From Brevundimonas mediterranea (lineage in GTDB: Bacteria > Pseudomonadota > Alphaproteobacteria > Caulobacterales > Caulobacteraceae): a stretch of DNA of 64,000 nt. The stretch is from NCBI RefSeq assembly GCF_011064825.1, contig NZ_CP048751.1:2604001-2668000 (forward strand). The letters run 5' to 3'. The notes beneath the pieces are model-generated. The model made no database searches. It was not told the origin of the DNA and was given only the letters and a program-made list of their open reading frames with translations. The position numbers and the translations under genes were made by a program. Of the stretch, positions 43,562 through 52,298 are shown piece after piece. How positions within the stretch are numbered: the first letter of the stretch is position 1; every line of letters begins with the position of its first letter.

Positions 43562-44862
43562 CGGCCCGACCCCGTCCTGGTCGCCGTCTTCGGCGTCAGC
43601 GGCGACAGGAAGGCCCACAGCCGGTCCAATCCGCCGCCCGCTTCGGCGGCGGCGCGCCGGGCGCGCTCGCCCATGGCCTTGGCCGCCGCAGGATCGGCCA
43701 GCAAGGGCTCGACCGCGCCGGGCAGGTCCCAGGGCGCCTGAACCAGGACCAACCCTCCGGCCTGGGCCAGGGCCGAGGTCACGGTGGCCCAGTTGGAGGC
43801 GTCGGGTCCGGTGATGGTCGGCCGCGCCAGCCGCGCCGGCTCCAGCGGATTGTGCCCGCCCACCGCCGGCAGGCCCAGGGCAGGGGCGAACGATCCGCCC
43901 ATCACCACCACATCCGCCAACCGCAGGAACAGCCCCATCTCGTTCAGGGTGTCGGCCAGATAGACGTCGGTGTCTCGACCGATGGTCTCGCCCCGCGACC
44001 GCATGGCGAAGGCCACGCCCTCTCGCTGCAGGGCTGTGGCGATATGCGGTCCCCGTTCCGGATGGCGCGGCGCCAGGATCAGGCAGGCGCGGTCCGCCAG
44101 CTTATCCAGGGCGCGGACAATGGCGATCTCTTCGCCTTCATGGGTGCTGGCGGCGACGACCACCGGCCGGTCCCCGATGGCGGCGCTCAGGCGGCTGAAG
44201 GCGGCGGCGTCATGGGGCAGGGCGTCGCCCGCCAGCTTCAGATTGACCAGGCCGTCGATCCGCGCGCCCAGGCGCTCCAATCGCTCACCCGACGCCTGAT
44301 CCTGGGGCAGGACCAGGTCGAAGACCCCGGTCAGCGCCCGCGCCGAGGCCGGAAACCGCGCCCAGCCCTCGACCGTCTTTTCGGTGATCCGTGCGCTGAC
44401 CAGCGCCAGTTTGACGCCGCGCCGATGCGCCTCCAGCAGCATGTTCGGCCACAGTTCGCTCTCGACGAAGATCGCCAGGCTGGGCCGCCAATGATCCAGA
44501 AACCGCGCCACGACGCCGGGCCCGTCGACCGGCGCATACTGGTGGATGACGCCCCTGGGCAGCCGTTCGGCCAGGATCCGGGCCGAGGTCACGGTGCCCG
44601 ACGTCACCAGCACCGTCAGGTCCGGCCGGGTCTTCACGAACCGTTCGACCAGGGGCAGCAGCGACAGGGTTTCGCCCACGCTGACGCCGTGCAGCCAGAC
44701 CAGATCGCCGGCGGGTCGTTCGGCGCGGGTGAAGCCCAGCCGCTCGTCAACGCGCGCGGGGTCTTCCTTGCCCCTGTGCGCGCGGGTGTCCAGCAGGCGC
44801 GGGGCGAGCGGCTCCAGCGCGCGGGTCAGCAGTCGATAGGCCAGCAGCGGCAGGGGCGTCAC
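43558..44862 (-). CDS. waaA: 3-deoxy-D-manno-octulosonic acid transferase
   Basis: 434 residues from a GTG at 44862 that overlaps the previous stop (GTGA). It adds Kdo to the lipid A precursor. LVWLHGVSVGETLSLLPLVE with its catalytic Glu residue, YAPVDGPGVVARFLDHWRP, FVESELWPNML and GGSFAPALGLPAVGGHNPLEPA are family signatures of this GT-B enzyme. N-terminal hydrophobic segment anchors it to the inner membrane. Confidence 0.97.
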   Translation of the reverse strand: MTPLPLLAYRLLTRALEPLAPRLLDTRAHRGKEDPARVDERLGFTRAERPAGDLVWLHGVSVGETLSLLPLVERFVKTRPDLTVLVTSGTVTSARILAERLPRGVIHQYAPVDGPGVVARFLDHWRPSLAIFVESELWPNMLLEAHRRGVKLALVSARITEKTVEGWARFPASARALTGVFDLVLPQDQASGERLERLGARIDGLVNLKLAGDALPHDAAAFSRLSAAIGDRPVVVAASTHEGEEIAIVRALDKLADRACLILAPRHPERGPHIATALQREGVAFAMRSRGETIGRDTDVYLADTLNEMGLFLRLADVVVMGGSFAPALGLPAVGGHNPLEPARLARPTITGPDASNWATVTSALAQAGGLVLVQAPWDLPGAVEPLLADPAAAKAMGERARRAAAEAGGGLDRLWAFLSPLTPKTATRTGSGR

Positions 44863-45542
44863 GGCTTCAGCCCCGTGATCGCGTCAGCCCGCGCCTCGAC
44901 CGCGTTCATGCGGGCCGTCCAGTCCTCGATGACGGCGGTCATGTCGCCGCCCTCGGGGAATTCGGCGCGGTCCCAGACGATCGCCCCCTTGCCGAAGGGC
45001 AGGGGCAGGACGGCGCGGTCCCAGCTGTTCAGGCGGATCGCCGGATTGCACGACAGGCCGATGAACAGGGCCGGCGCCTTCGACAGTTTCGCCATCAGGG
45101 GCAGGCCTTCGGCCATGGTATTGGCCGGGCCGCGCGGCCCGTCGGGCGTCACGGCCAGGGCGCCGATCTTCAACTGTTTCAAGCCGTCGCGCAGGGCCTG
45201 CGACCCGCCCTTGGCCCGGTCGGCCTTGTCCTTGTTGGCCGACGAACCGCGGACGGCGGGAAAGCCCTGACGCGCCACGGCCTTGGCGATGAACTCGCCG
45301 TCGGCCGACAGCGAGATCAGCCCCTTCGCCGGTTGCGCCCGTTCCAGCGGCCACGACGCCGGGGCCAGGCCGATCCGCGAATGCCAGAAGACGCAAAGCA
45401 CGCCGCCGCCCTGAGCCCAGACCTGTTCGGCGACCGTCTGGTTCTCGTGGGTCCAGCGGATGGTGGCGAAGCAGAACTGCATCCACTGCGCCAGCGTCCA
45501 GGCCAGGACGGACTGGATCACCGGGTTGCGCAGCGGCCTCAC
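44859..45542 (-). CDS. DUF374-type lysophospholipid acyltransferase-like protein
   Basis: 227 residues from a GTG at 45542 overlapping the ABC transporter stop (GTGA). LCVFWHSRIGLAP is the catalytic-type block (FWH..), ISLSADGEFIAKAV and RGSSANKDKADRAKGG the second, and VTPDGPRGPA the third, as in DUF374 proteins next to waaA. Not one of the standard lauroyl transferases; it may acylate lipid A or a related lipid. N-terminal hydrophobic segment. Confidence 0.87.
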   Translation of the reverse strand: MRPLRNPVIQSVLAWTLAQWMQFCFATIRWTHENQTVAEQVWAQGGGVLCVFWHSRIGLAPASWPLERAQPAKGLISLSADGEFIAKAVARQGFPAVRGSSANKDKADRAKGGSQALRDGLKQLKIGALAVTPDGPRGPANTMAEGLPLMAKLSKAPALFIGLSCNPAIRLNSWDRAVLPLPFGKGAIVWDRAEFPEGGDMTAVIEDWTARMNAVEARADAITGLKP

Positions 45543-47365
45543 GCGACGGTCTCGACCGTGGGCGGCGTCCCGTCCAGAGACTGCTGGCGGGCCAGTCGGG
45601 AATAGAGGCCGCCGCGCGCGACCAGGACGACGTGCGGCCCTTCCTCCACCACGCGCCCGGCCTCGATCACATAGATGCGGTCGGCGTTGCGAACGGTCGA
45701 CAGACGGTGGGCGATCATCAGGGTGGCGCGCCCTTCCATCAGCCGCTCCAGCGCCGCCTGGACCAGGGCCTCGCTCTCGGTGTCCAGGGCGCTGGTCGCC
45801 TCGTCCAGCAGCAGGATCGGCGCGTCCTTCAGGAAGGCGCGGGCGATGGCGATCCGCTGGCGCTGCCCGCCCGACAGCCGCAGGCCCGCCTCGCCGGCGC
45901 GGGTCTCGTAACCTTCGGGCAGGGCGGTGATGAAGTCATGGGCGGCGGCCGAACGCGCGGCCTCCTCGATCTGGGCTTGCGTGGCGCCCGGCCGCCCATA
46001 GGCGATATTGGCGGCGATGGTGTCGTCGAACAGGAAGGGCTCCTGCGTCACCAGGGCGATATGGTCGCGCAGGTCGTTGATCCGCAGCCCACGCACGTCC
46101 CGCCCATTGATCGTCACCGCCCCGCCCGTCACGTCATAGAAGCGCGGCAACAGGCTCAATATCGTGCTCTTGCCTCCGCCCGACGGGCCGACCAGGGCCA
46201 CGGTCTCGCCGGGGGCCACCCGCAACGACACCTGATCCAGCGTCGGCGCGCCGCCCGGCCCATAGGCGAACGACACCTGGTCCAGCACCACCTCGACTGG
46301 CCCGGGGGACAGGGGCGCCGCATCAGGCGCCTCACGGATCTCGGCCTCGATGTCCAGGGCGCCGAACAGGCGGCGCGCGGCGGTGAAGCCCTCGCTCATG
46401 ACCGTCGCCAGGTTCGTGACCTGCCGCAGGGCCTGACCGGCGGCCAGCAGCATGCCGATGAAGGCGGCGAACCCGCCGACCGTCATCTCGCCCGACTGCG
46501 CCCGCCATCCGGCATAGGCCATGACGGCGGCGACGACGATGTAGGAGATCAGATCGCTGGACGGCCCGGCGAAGGCGCGGGCGTTGGCGCCCTTGATGAC
46601 ATGGCGCTGGCGGCGGGCCACCACCTCGGCGACCCGGTCCTGCTCGGCCGCCTCGCGGTTCTCGATTTTGATCAGCCGGACCCCGTCCAGATTCTCCATC
46701 AGGGCGGTGGACAGGTTCTCTGTCTCGGCCATGGCCCCTTGCGCCGCCTTGCGCGTCTTGCGTCCGAACCGGCGCAGCACCAGCGCCACCAGCGGCACCC
46801 CAAGCAGCACCACGACGGTCAGCTGCCAGTCGATGAACCCCATATAGATCAGCACCGCGATCAGGGTCAGCAGGTTCTGGGTGTAGTTGACCACGCCCGA
46901 GGTGAAGGCCTCGCGCACCAGATTGGCGTCGAACAGCACCGAGGAGACGAAGCCGCCCGAATGCTGGCTGCGCAGCCGGGCCAGGTCGGCGCGGATCATG
47001 GCCCCGAACAGACGGATCTGGATGTCGCCGACGATGGTGTGGCCCAGCCGGTTGACCAGGGCGGCCTGCCCCAGGGCCGCCAGGGTCCGCACCACCGCCA
47101 CCGTCAGAATGGCGGTGGGAATGACGATCAGGGCCTCGTCCGCCGGGAAGCGGAAACGGCCGAACAGGACGATCGGCTGGTCGCCGTCCAGGAACAGGCC
47201 GTTCACCGCCGGCTGCACCAGCTGCAACAGCGCGGCGGTCAGCAGACCCGTCGTGGCCGCGCACAGGATCGACAGGATCAGCGATCCCTTGCGGCTGCTC
47301 AGATAGTCTCGCCAAATCCGCGCCAGCAGGGCGCGCAGGGGCATGGAGGGGGCGGGCTCGGTCAT
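45539..47365 (-). CDS. ABC transporter, MsbA-like lipid A flippase
   Basis: 608 residues from the ATG at 47365 with GAAGG just upstream (a TTG at 47395 is less likely). Six transmembrane segments in the first ~310 residues are fused to an ATPase with Walker A VGPSGGGKSTILSL, signature LSGGQRQRIAIAR and Walker B ILLLDEATSALD. First gene of an operon with DUF374, waaA and lpxK, which points to transport of lipid A-Kdo core across the inner membrane. Confidence 0.93.
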   Translation of the reverse strand: MTEPAPSMPLRALLARIWRDYLSSRKGSLILSILCAATTGLLTAALLQLVQPAVNGLFLDGDQPIVLFGRFRFPADEALIVIPTAILTVAVVRTLAALGQAALVNRLGHTIVGDIQIRLFGAMIRADLARLRSQHSGGFVSSVLFDANLVREAFTSGVVNYTQNLLTLIAVLIYMGFIDWQLTVVVLLGVPLVALVLRRFGRKTRKAAQGAMAETENLSTALMENLDGVRLIKIENREAAEQDRVAEVVARRQRHVIKGANARAFAGPSSDLISYIVVAAVMAYAGWRAQSGEMTVGGFAAFIGMLLAAGQALRQVTNLATVMSEGFTAARRLFGALDIEAEIREAPDAAPLSPGPVEVVLDQVSFAYGPGGAPTLDQVSLRVAPGETVALVGPSGGGKSTILSLLPRFYDVTGGAVTINGRDVRGLRINDLRDHIALVTQEPFLFDDTIAANIAYGRPGATQAQIEEAARSAAAHDFITALPEGYETRAGEAGLRLSGGQRQRIAIARAFLKDAPILLLDEATSALDTESEALVQAALERLMEGRATLMIAHRLSTVRNADRIYVIEAGRVVEEGPHVVLVARGGLYSRLARQQSLDGTPPTVETVA

Positions 47366-47505
47366 CGGCCTTCGGTCGTCCGAGCCGCCCCTCAAGTCAA
47401 GGCTTGTAAGGCGACGGCGGAAGAGACCCCCCTCCTCGTCGGCCCGGATCAGGTTGAAGATCGAGCGGCCTTTTTCTAAGTAGGGTGCGCAGGTTCGCCT
47501 GCAGT

Positions 47506-47641
47506 GTTCTCAGGGCGGGGTGCGATTCCCCACCGGCGGTAAGGCGGCGACGCCAAGCCCGCGAGCGCTCCCCCGGCTTGGGGAGGTCAGCAGATCCGGT
47601 GTGATTCCGGGGCCGACGGTATAGTCCGGATGAAAGAGAAC
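47506..47641 (+). promoter_or_regulatory. FMN riboswitch (RFN element)
   Basis: GTTCTC (47506-47511) pairs with GAGAAC (47636-47641) as the closing stem. CAGGGCGGGGTGCGATTCCC, CACCGGCGGTAA, AGCCCGCGAGCG, CAGATCCGGTGTGATTCCGG and GCCGACGGTATAGTCCGGAT are the conserved RFN loops in order. It controls the RibN-type gene downstream and should lower its expression when FMN is plentiful. The rest of 47396-47742 holds the msbA leader and the RibN leader hairpin. Confidence 0.97.
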
Positions 47642-47704
47642 GGGACCCAACGCCTCGCGGCGTTCGTCGCTCATGCTTGAGCGGCGGGCGCGGCGCGTCG
47701 TCGC

Positions 47705-47736
47705 CCGTAACCCTGGAAAACTGGTTACGGAAAGGA
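47705..47736 (+). promoter_or_regulatory. Hairpin next to the ribosome binding site of ribN
   Basis: CCGTAACC (47705-47712) and GGTTACGG (47723-47730) form an 8-bp stem whose last two Gs begin the GGAAAGGA ribosome binding site (47729-47736), 6 nt before the TTG start at 47743. It may be the switch's expression platform acting on translation. No U-tract is seen, so a terminator is less likely. Confidence 0.5.
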
Positions 47737-47742
47737 CGACCA

Positions 47743-48714
47743 TTGAACCAGATTTCCTCGCCTTCCTCCCGCGCCGCCGCCTGGGGCGCGCTGTTGATGC
47801 TGTCGGCCAGTCTTGTCTTCGCCGGGGGCAACGCCCTGCAATCGGTCCTGCCGCGCCAGTTCGGCATGAGTTCGACGGGCATGGCCTTCTGGCAATATCT
47901 GATCGCTTCGGTCCTGATGCTGCCGATCGTGGTGCGGATCGGACTGGACAAGCTGAAGACGCGCCGGCCCTTGGCGCATCTGATCCGCGCCTTTGCATCG
48001 GCCCTGGGTGTGCACGTTTTCGTCTACGGCTTCGTGTCGGGCGTGCCGATCTGGCAGATGGTGACGCTGTTGGCGACCGGCCCCCTGTTCGTCATCATCG
48101 GCTCGACCCTGTTTCTGGGGGAGCGGGTGTCGGCCTCGCGGATCGGCGCAGCGGTGATCGGCTTCATCGGCGCCGTCATTGTCTCAGGCGTCGGAGCCGA
48201 AGGCTTGGGATGGGCCGCCCTGACCCCGGTCCTGGCCGCCGCCCTTTGGGCCGTCACCGATGTGATGACCCGCTGGTTGGCTCGGGAGGAGACGCCCGAA
48301 ACCCTGACCGTATCCCTGCTGGTCCTGATCACGCCCAGCCATCTAGCGCTTCTGCTCTTGGCGAACGCCTTCTCCTTCGCCCTTCCGGCCGGGGTGGCGA
48401 CGGACCTGGCCTTCGCCCTGCCGCAGGGCGCGGGTCTGCTGCTGTTGCTGGCCCTGGGCGGCCTGACGGCCGCTGCGCAATATCTCCTGGCCTCCGCCTA
48501 CAGGCTGGCCGACGCGGCCTATCTTCAGCCCTTCGCCGATCTGAAAGCGCCGCTGGCCGGTCTCGTGGGCTGGCTTCTGCTGGGCCAGACGCCCTCGATC
48601 TGGTTCTGGCCGGGCGCCGCCCTGATCGTCGGCGCCTCGATCTTCATCTTCTGGATCGAGGGTCGGGCGCCGCAGGGCGGGGCCGCCACGGCCCCCGTCG
48701 CAAGCGGAGGATGA
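47743..48714 (+). CDS. ribN: RibN-type riboflavin transporter (EamA/DMT superfamily)
   Basis: 323 residues with about ten transmembrane segments in two EamA repeats, from a TTG at 47743; the better-placed ribosome binding site and the first residues support it over the longer frame. The family match is to EamA drug/metabolite transporters; the FMN riboswitch directly upstream is the evidence for riboflavin uptake, as known for RibN in other alphaproteobacteria. Probably an importer that complements or replaces synthesis. Confidence 0.85.
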   Translation: MNQISSPSSRAAAWGALLMLSASLVFAGGNALQSVLPRQFGMSSTGMAFWQYLIASVLMLPIVVRIGLDKLKTRRPLAHLIRAFASALGVHVFVYGFVSGVPIWQMVTLLATGPLFVIIGSTLFLGERVSASRIGAAVIGFIGAVIVSGVGAEGLGWAALTPVLAAALWAVTDVMTRWLAREETPETLTVSLLVLITPSHLALLLLANAFSFALPAGVATDLAFALPQGAGLLLLLALGGLTAAAQYLLASAYRLADAAYLQPFADLKAPLAGLVGWLLLGQTPSIWFWPGAALIVGASIFIFWIEGRAPQGGAATAPVASGG

Positions 48715-48745
48715 CGCGGCGGCTCAGGATCGCTATCTGGCGGCC

Positions 48746-49411
48746 ATGGCGCGCTTTGATCTTTCGACCGCGATGGGCCGTTTCCGGGCGCATTGGCATT
48801 ATTTCTGGGCGGACCACGCCTTCCTGCGCCTGGCGTTTTCCAACGCCCACTGGCTGGGGCCAGACCTTGTGCGCACCAACCAGCCGTCGCCGCGCCAGTT
48901 GGCCTATTGGAAGAAGAAGGGCGTCAAGACCGTCATCAATCTGCGCGGTCAACGCGACGAGGGCTATTACTGGCTGGAGAAGGAAGCCTGCGAACGCCTG
49001 GGCCTGACCCTGATCGACGCGCCGCTGGATTCGCGCGACCCGCCCGAGACAGACCGGATTCACCGCGCGCGTCGCCTGTTCACGACCATCGAATACCCGG
49101 TGCTGATCCACTGCAAGTCGGGTGCGGACCGGGCGGGCATGATGGCCGTCTTCTATCGCCACTTCCATCTGGGCGAACCGATCTCGGTCGCCATGGCGGA
49201 GCTGTCGAAGAAGTACCTCCACTCGCGCGAGGGCCTCACCGGTGTGCTGGACTATACGCTGGAGAAATACGTCAGCGAGATCGAGCCGCGCGGGATCAGT
49301 TTCATCGACTGGATCGACAGCCCCGACTACGACCCCAAGGCGATCCGCGCCGAGTTCAAGGCCGGCTGGTGGGGCACGCTGCTGACCGAGAAGTTGCTGA
49401 AGCGGGAGTAG
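48746..49411 (+). CDS. Tyrosine/dual-specificity phosphatase-like protein
   Basis: 221 residues. LIHCKSGADRAGMMAVFYR carries the C-x5-R active-site loop of protein tyrosine phosphatases, and INLRGQRDEGYYWLEKE a conserved general-acid-side segment; RGISFIDWID is common in this alphaproteobacterial subgroup. Substrate unknown; could be a phosphoprotein or phosphoinositide/lipid. It lies 31 nt after ribN and may share the FMN-controlled transcript. Confidence 0.82.
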   Translation: MARFDLSTAMGRFRAHWHYFWADHAFLRLAFSNAHWLGPDLVRTNQPSPRQLAYWKKKGVKTVINLRGQRDEGYYWLEKEACERLGLTLIDAPLDSRDPPETDRIHRARRLFTTIEYPVLIHCKSGADRAGMMAVFYRHFHLGEPISVAMAELSKKYLHSREGLTGVLDYTLEKYVSEIEPRGISFIDWIDSPDYDPKAIRAEFKAGWWGTLLTEKLLKRE

Positions 49412-49530
49412 GCCACGCTGTCTCTGCATCCGTCACCCTAGGAACAAGTCCGGGTTACGGGCGTGAAGGAGCGGCGGCTCAGCCCCAGGGGCCTTTCGGG
49501 GGCTGGTCTCCGCGTTCGCGGGCTTCCGCA

Positions 49531-49680
49531 TCAAGCTCGGCGTCGCCGCGCCTTGCGGTCGGCCTCCCACTTCTTGAACCAGCGCGCATACCCGATCTGC
49601 CCGCGCAGCGAGATGCTGAAGAGGGCCAGCACCGCCAGCAGGCTGACCAGTTGGAAGATCTGTTGCGGTTCCAGGTTCAT
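49531..49680 (-). CDS. 49-residue single-pass membrane protein
   Basis: ATG at 49680, preceded by GAGGAAGAAC, a strong ribosome binding site; TGA at 49531. MNLEPQQIFQLVSLLAVLAL opens into one hydrophobic helix, followed by a basic tail (KKWEADRKARRRRA). No named family recognised. Lies on the opposite strand between the phosphatase and the DUF4170 gene, 67 nt downstream of the latter. Confidence 0.7.
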   Translation of the reverse strand: MNLEPQQIFQLVSLLAVLALFSISLRGQIGYARWFKKWEADRKARRRRA

Positions 49681-49747
49681 GTTCTTCCTCGCATCCAGAC
49701 TTCAACGTCGGATCAGGGAGCCGGTTCGGCTCCCTGATGTCGCAGGA

Positions 49748-49993
49748 TCAGGCCGCGTCGCCGCGCGGGTCGATCAGCTTGTGGGCGTGCAGGATGAAAT
49801 AGCGCATGTGGGCGTTGTCGACCGTCGCCTGAGCGCGGGCCTTCCAGGCCTTCTTGGCTTCGTCGTAGCTGCCGAAGGCGCCGACGAATTCGATTTGCGA
49901 AAGATCGCGGAACGTCGGCTCGCCCAGGTGACGCAGTTCGCCGCCGATGACGAGGTGAAGCAGCTGGGGCGGGACGGAGGATTGATCGACCAT
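49748..49993 (-). CDS. DUF4170 small protein
   Basis: 81 residues with AAGGA 6 nt before the ATG. LLHLVIGGELRHLGEPTFRD and AFGSYDEAKKAWKARAQATVDNAHMRYFILHAH are the conserved DUF4170 stretches, found across alphaproteobacteria as a small cytoplasmic protein of unknown function. Followed by the 49-residue membrane protein. Confidence 0.85.
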   Translation of the reverse strand: MVDQSSVPPQLLHLVIGGELRHLGEPTFRDLSQIEFVGAFGSYDEAKKAWKARAQATVDNAHMRYFILHAHKLIDPRGDAA

Positions 49994-50085
49994 CGGGTGT
50001 CCTTGAAGTCTGGGGAGGGCTTTGCCGGGGCATAGGCCCAGAACGCCTAAGGATCAATGTATGACAGGGTTTTTCAACCCAAGCC

Positions 50086-50880
50086 TTAGGTCGATAGCGG
50101 CACGTTTTTACAGCGCCGAACGATCAGCGGGTGCAGGGCCGGAGCGGCGCAGACCAGGCTGGCCTGACGCGGATCGGGTCGGTTGAACCGCCACGGCCGG
50201 CCGTGATGGTCGGTGACGCGGGCGCCGGCCTCTTCGGCGATCAGGCTGCCCGCGGCCACGTCCCAGTCCCATTTGGGCGTCAGGGCCAGGGCGGCGTCAA
50301 AGGCGCCGGCGGCGACCAGGGCCATCCGGTAGGCCAGGGCGTTGCGCTTGGCGAACCGCAGCACCGGCCAGGGCTCGTCCCAATGCGACCCCTCGATCAT
50401 CCGCGCATCGCCCAGCACCGAGGCGTCGTCCAGGGTCTCGGCGTCGGACGCCCGGATCACGGCCCCATTGCGCTGCGCGCCGCCGCCGCGCGCCGCCGCA
50501 TAGGTTTCCTGAACCTCGGGCGCATGGATGGCGGCGGCCACCACCTGGCCGTCCTCGACGACCGCGATGGGCACGCACCACCAGGGCTGGCGCTTCATAT
50601 AGGCCACCGTGCCGTCCACCGGATCGACGACGAAGATTCGGCGCTTCGACAAGCGTTCGGGCGTGTCCGCCGTCTCTTCCGACAGCCAGCCATAGTCGGG
50701 CCGGGCGGCCAGCAGCCGGTCCTTCAGCATGGCGTCCACCGCCAGGTCGCCGCTGGTGACGGGCGACCCGCCGACCTTGGACTCGATCCTCAGCCCGGCC
50801 TCGCGCTCTGCGACCGCCAGCGCCCCGGCGTCGATCGCCGCCTGGCGGATCAGCTCCAGATCTGAGGCTAGATCGATCAT
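50086..50880 (-). CDS. cysQ: 3'(2'),5'-bisphosphate nucleotidase-like / inositol monophosphatase family
   Basis: 264 residues from the ATG at 50880 that overlaps the pmbA stop (ATGA); the long frame upstream is antisense-like noise over pmbA. WLSEETAD and FVVDPVDGTVAYMKR are the two metal-binding motifs (E-E and DPxDGT) and WDWDVAAGSLIAEEAGARV the third. The C-terminal part fits CysQ better than SuhB. It would remove 3'-phosphoadenosine 5'-phosphate or a related phosphate ester. Confidence 0.88.
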   Translation of the reverse strand: MIDLASDLELIRQAAIDAGALAVAEREAGLRIESKVGGSPVTSGDLAVDAMLKDRLLAARPDYGWLSEETADTPERLSKRRIFVVDPVDGTVAYMKRQPWWCVPIAVVEDGQVVAAAIHAPEVQETYAAARGGGAQRNGAVIRASDAETLDDASVLGDARMIEGSHWDEPWPVLRFAKRNALAYRMALVAAGAFDAALALTPKWDWDVAAGSLIAEEAGARVTDHHGRPWRFNRPDPRQASLVCAAPALHPLIVRRCKNVPLST

Positions 50881-52244
50881 TTGCCCGCTATGGCCACCGC
50901 GTCGAACATCAGGCTGGGCACATTGAACCCGCCCCGGAACTCCAGGTCCGACCCGCGTTGGAGGCGCAGATAAAGCTCGGGCAGCTTGCCGGCCACCGTG
51001 ACCTCGTTGACCGGATAGGCGATCTCGCCGTTCTCGAACCAGAAGCCGGACACCCCGGCGGACCAGTCGCCGGTGTTTCCGTTCAGCGACGGCCCGAACA
51101 TCGACGTGACCAGCAGACCCGTCCCCGCATCGGCCATCAGGCCGGCCAGATCGCGGTCGCCCGGCTCCATGTGCAGATTGTGGGTTCCGACCCCCGGCGG
51201 TCCCGCCAGGCCGCGCGAGGCGTGACCGGTGGACTGCAGGCCCAGTTGGCGGGCCGAGGCGCAGTTCAGCAGCCAGGTGGTCAGGACGCCGTCGTCGAAC
51301 AGGGCGCGCCGCTCGACCGCGACCCCTTCGTCGTCGAACGGCGTCGATCCCAGGCCGCGCGGCCGGAACGGATCGTCGATCAGGGTCACCCCTTCGGCGA
51401 ACACCCTCTGGCCCATCCGGTCCTTCAGGAAGGAGGTGCCCCGCGCGATCGACGGGCCCGAAATGGCGCCGATGGCCGGCGAGACGATCTGGCCGGCCAT
51501 GCGGTTGTCGAAGATGACCGGGGCGGTGGTCGAGGCGATCTTGCGCGCCCCGGTTCGGGCCACGGCGCGCTCGCCGGCCGTGCGCCCGATGATCTCGGCG
51601 CCCGGCAGGTCGACCAGATGCCGGGTCGAACGGCTCTCGCCGCCACGCTCCATGGCCCCGTCCTTTTCGGCGATCACCCCGACGCCCAGCGAAAAGGCCG
51701 AGCCCCGATAGTCGCCTTCGAACCCGTGCGAGGTGACCAGTCGCCATTGGCTGGACGACCAGGACGCATGCCCGCCCTCGGATCGGGCGACGCCCTCGAC
51801 CGCCAGCGCCGCTGTCTCGGCCTCGGCGGAAACCTGTTCCAGAATCAAGGCGGTCCGTTCGCTGGGATCGAACAGGTCCAGATCGACGAAGGGCCCGCGC
51901 GCCAGCCGATCTTCGGGGGCGAAACCGGCGTGGGGATCTTCCGGCGCCAGGCGCGCCATGGCCACGGCGCGTTCCACCAGGCGGGTGCGGGTTTCGGGCG
52001 ACAGGTCCGACGCCGACACCGAGGCCTGACGCTGGCCGACGAAGACCCGCAGGCCCAGATCGCGCGATTCCTCACGCTCCACGTCTTCCAGCTTGCCGTT
52101 GCGCACCCCGACCGACAGGGACCGACGATCGGCGCTGACCGCCTCGGCGGCGTCGGCGCCGGCCCTCAGGGCCGCCTGGACGATGTCATTCAGAAGATCG
52201 GGCAGAAGATCGGTGGAAACAGGCGCATCTAGGGTGTCGGTCAT
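50877..52244 (-). CDS. pmbA: TldD/PmbA family protein (TldE)
   Basis: 455 residues. ADAAEAVSADRRSLSVGVRNGKLEDVEREESRDLGLRVFVG at the N-terminus and the HNLHMEPGDRDLAGLMADAGTGLLVTSMFG region are the family landmarks. It lacks the HExxxH zinc motif, as expected for the PmbA/TldE partner of the TldD-TldE protease; tldD is not in this window. It processes modified peptides and helps degrade CcdA in E. coli. The stop overlaps the cysQ start. Confidence 0.95.
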   Translation of the reverse strand: MTDTLDAPVSTDLLPDLLNDIVQAALRAGADAAEAVSADRRSLSVGVRNGKLEDVEREESRDLGLRVFVGQRQASVSASDLSPETRTRLVERAVAMARLAPEDPHAGFAPEDRLARGPFVDLDLFDPSERTALILEQVSAEAETAALAVEGVARSEGGHASWSSSQWRLVTSHGFEGDYRGSAFSLGVGVIAEKDGAMERGGESRSTRHLVDLPGAEIIGRTAGERAVARTGARKIASTTAPVIFDNRMAGQIVSPAIGAISGPSIARGTSFLKDRMGQRVFAEGVTLIDDPFRPRGLGSTPFDDEGVAVERRALFDDGVLTTWLLNCASARQLGLQSTGHASRGLAGPPGVGTHNLHMEPGDRDLAGLMADAGTGLLVTSMFGPSLNGNTGDWSAGVSGFWFENGEIAYPVNEVTVAGKLPELYLRLQRGSDLEFRGGFNVPSLMFDAVAIAGK

Positions 52245-52298
52245 GCCCCGATATGGCGGACGCCCCGCCGCGCCGCAACCTGTTGCGCTGCAACAGGA

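Noticed and set aside
49431..49461. Another copy of the CCGTCATCC hairpin family.
   Set aside because: The arms (CGTCACCCTAGGA / GTCCGGGTTACG) are too degenerate to count as a sure member.
50881..51747. A ~290-codon extension upstream of cysQ.
   Set aside because: It lies within pmbA in another frame, with no family similarity; the ATG at 50880 with the ATGA overlap is the natural start.
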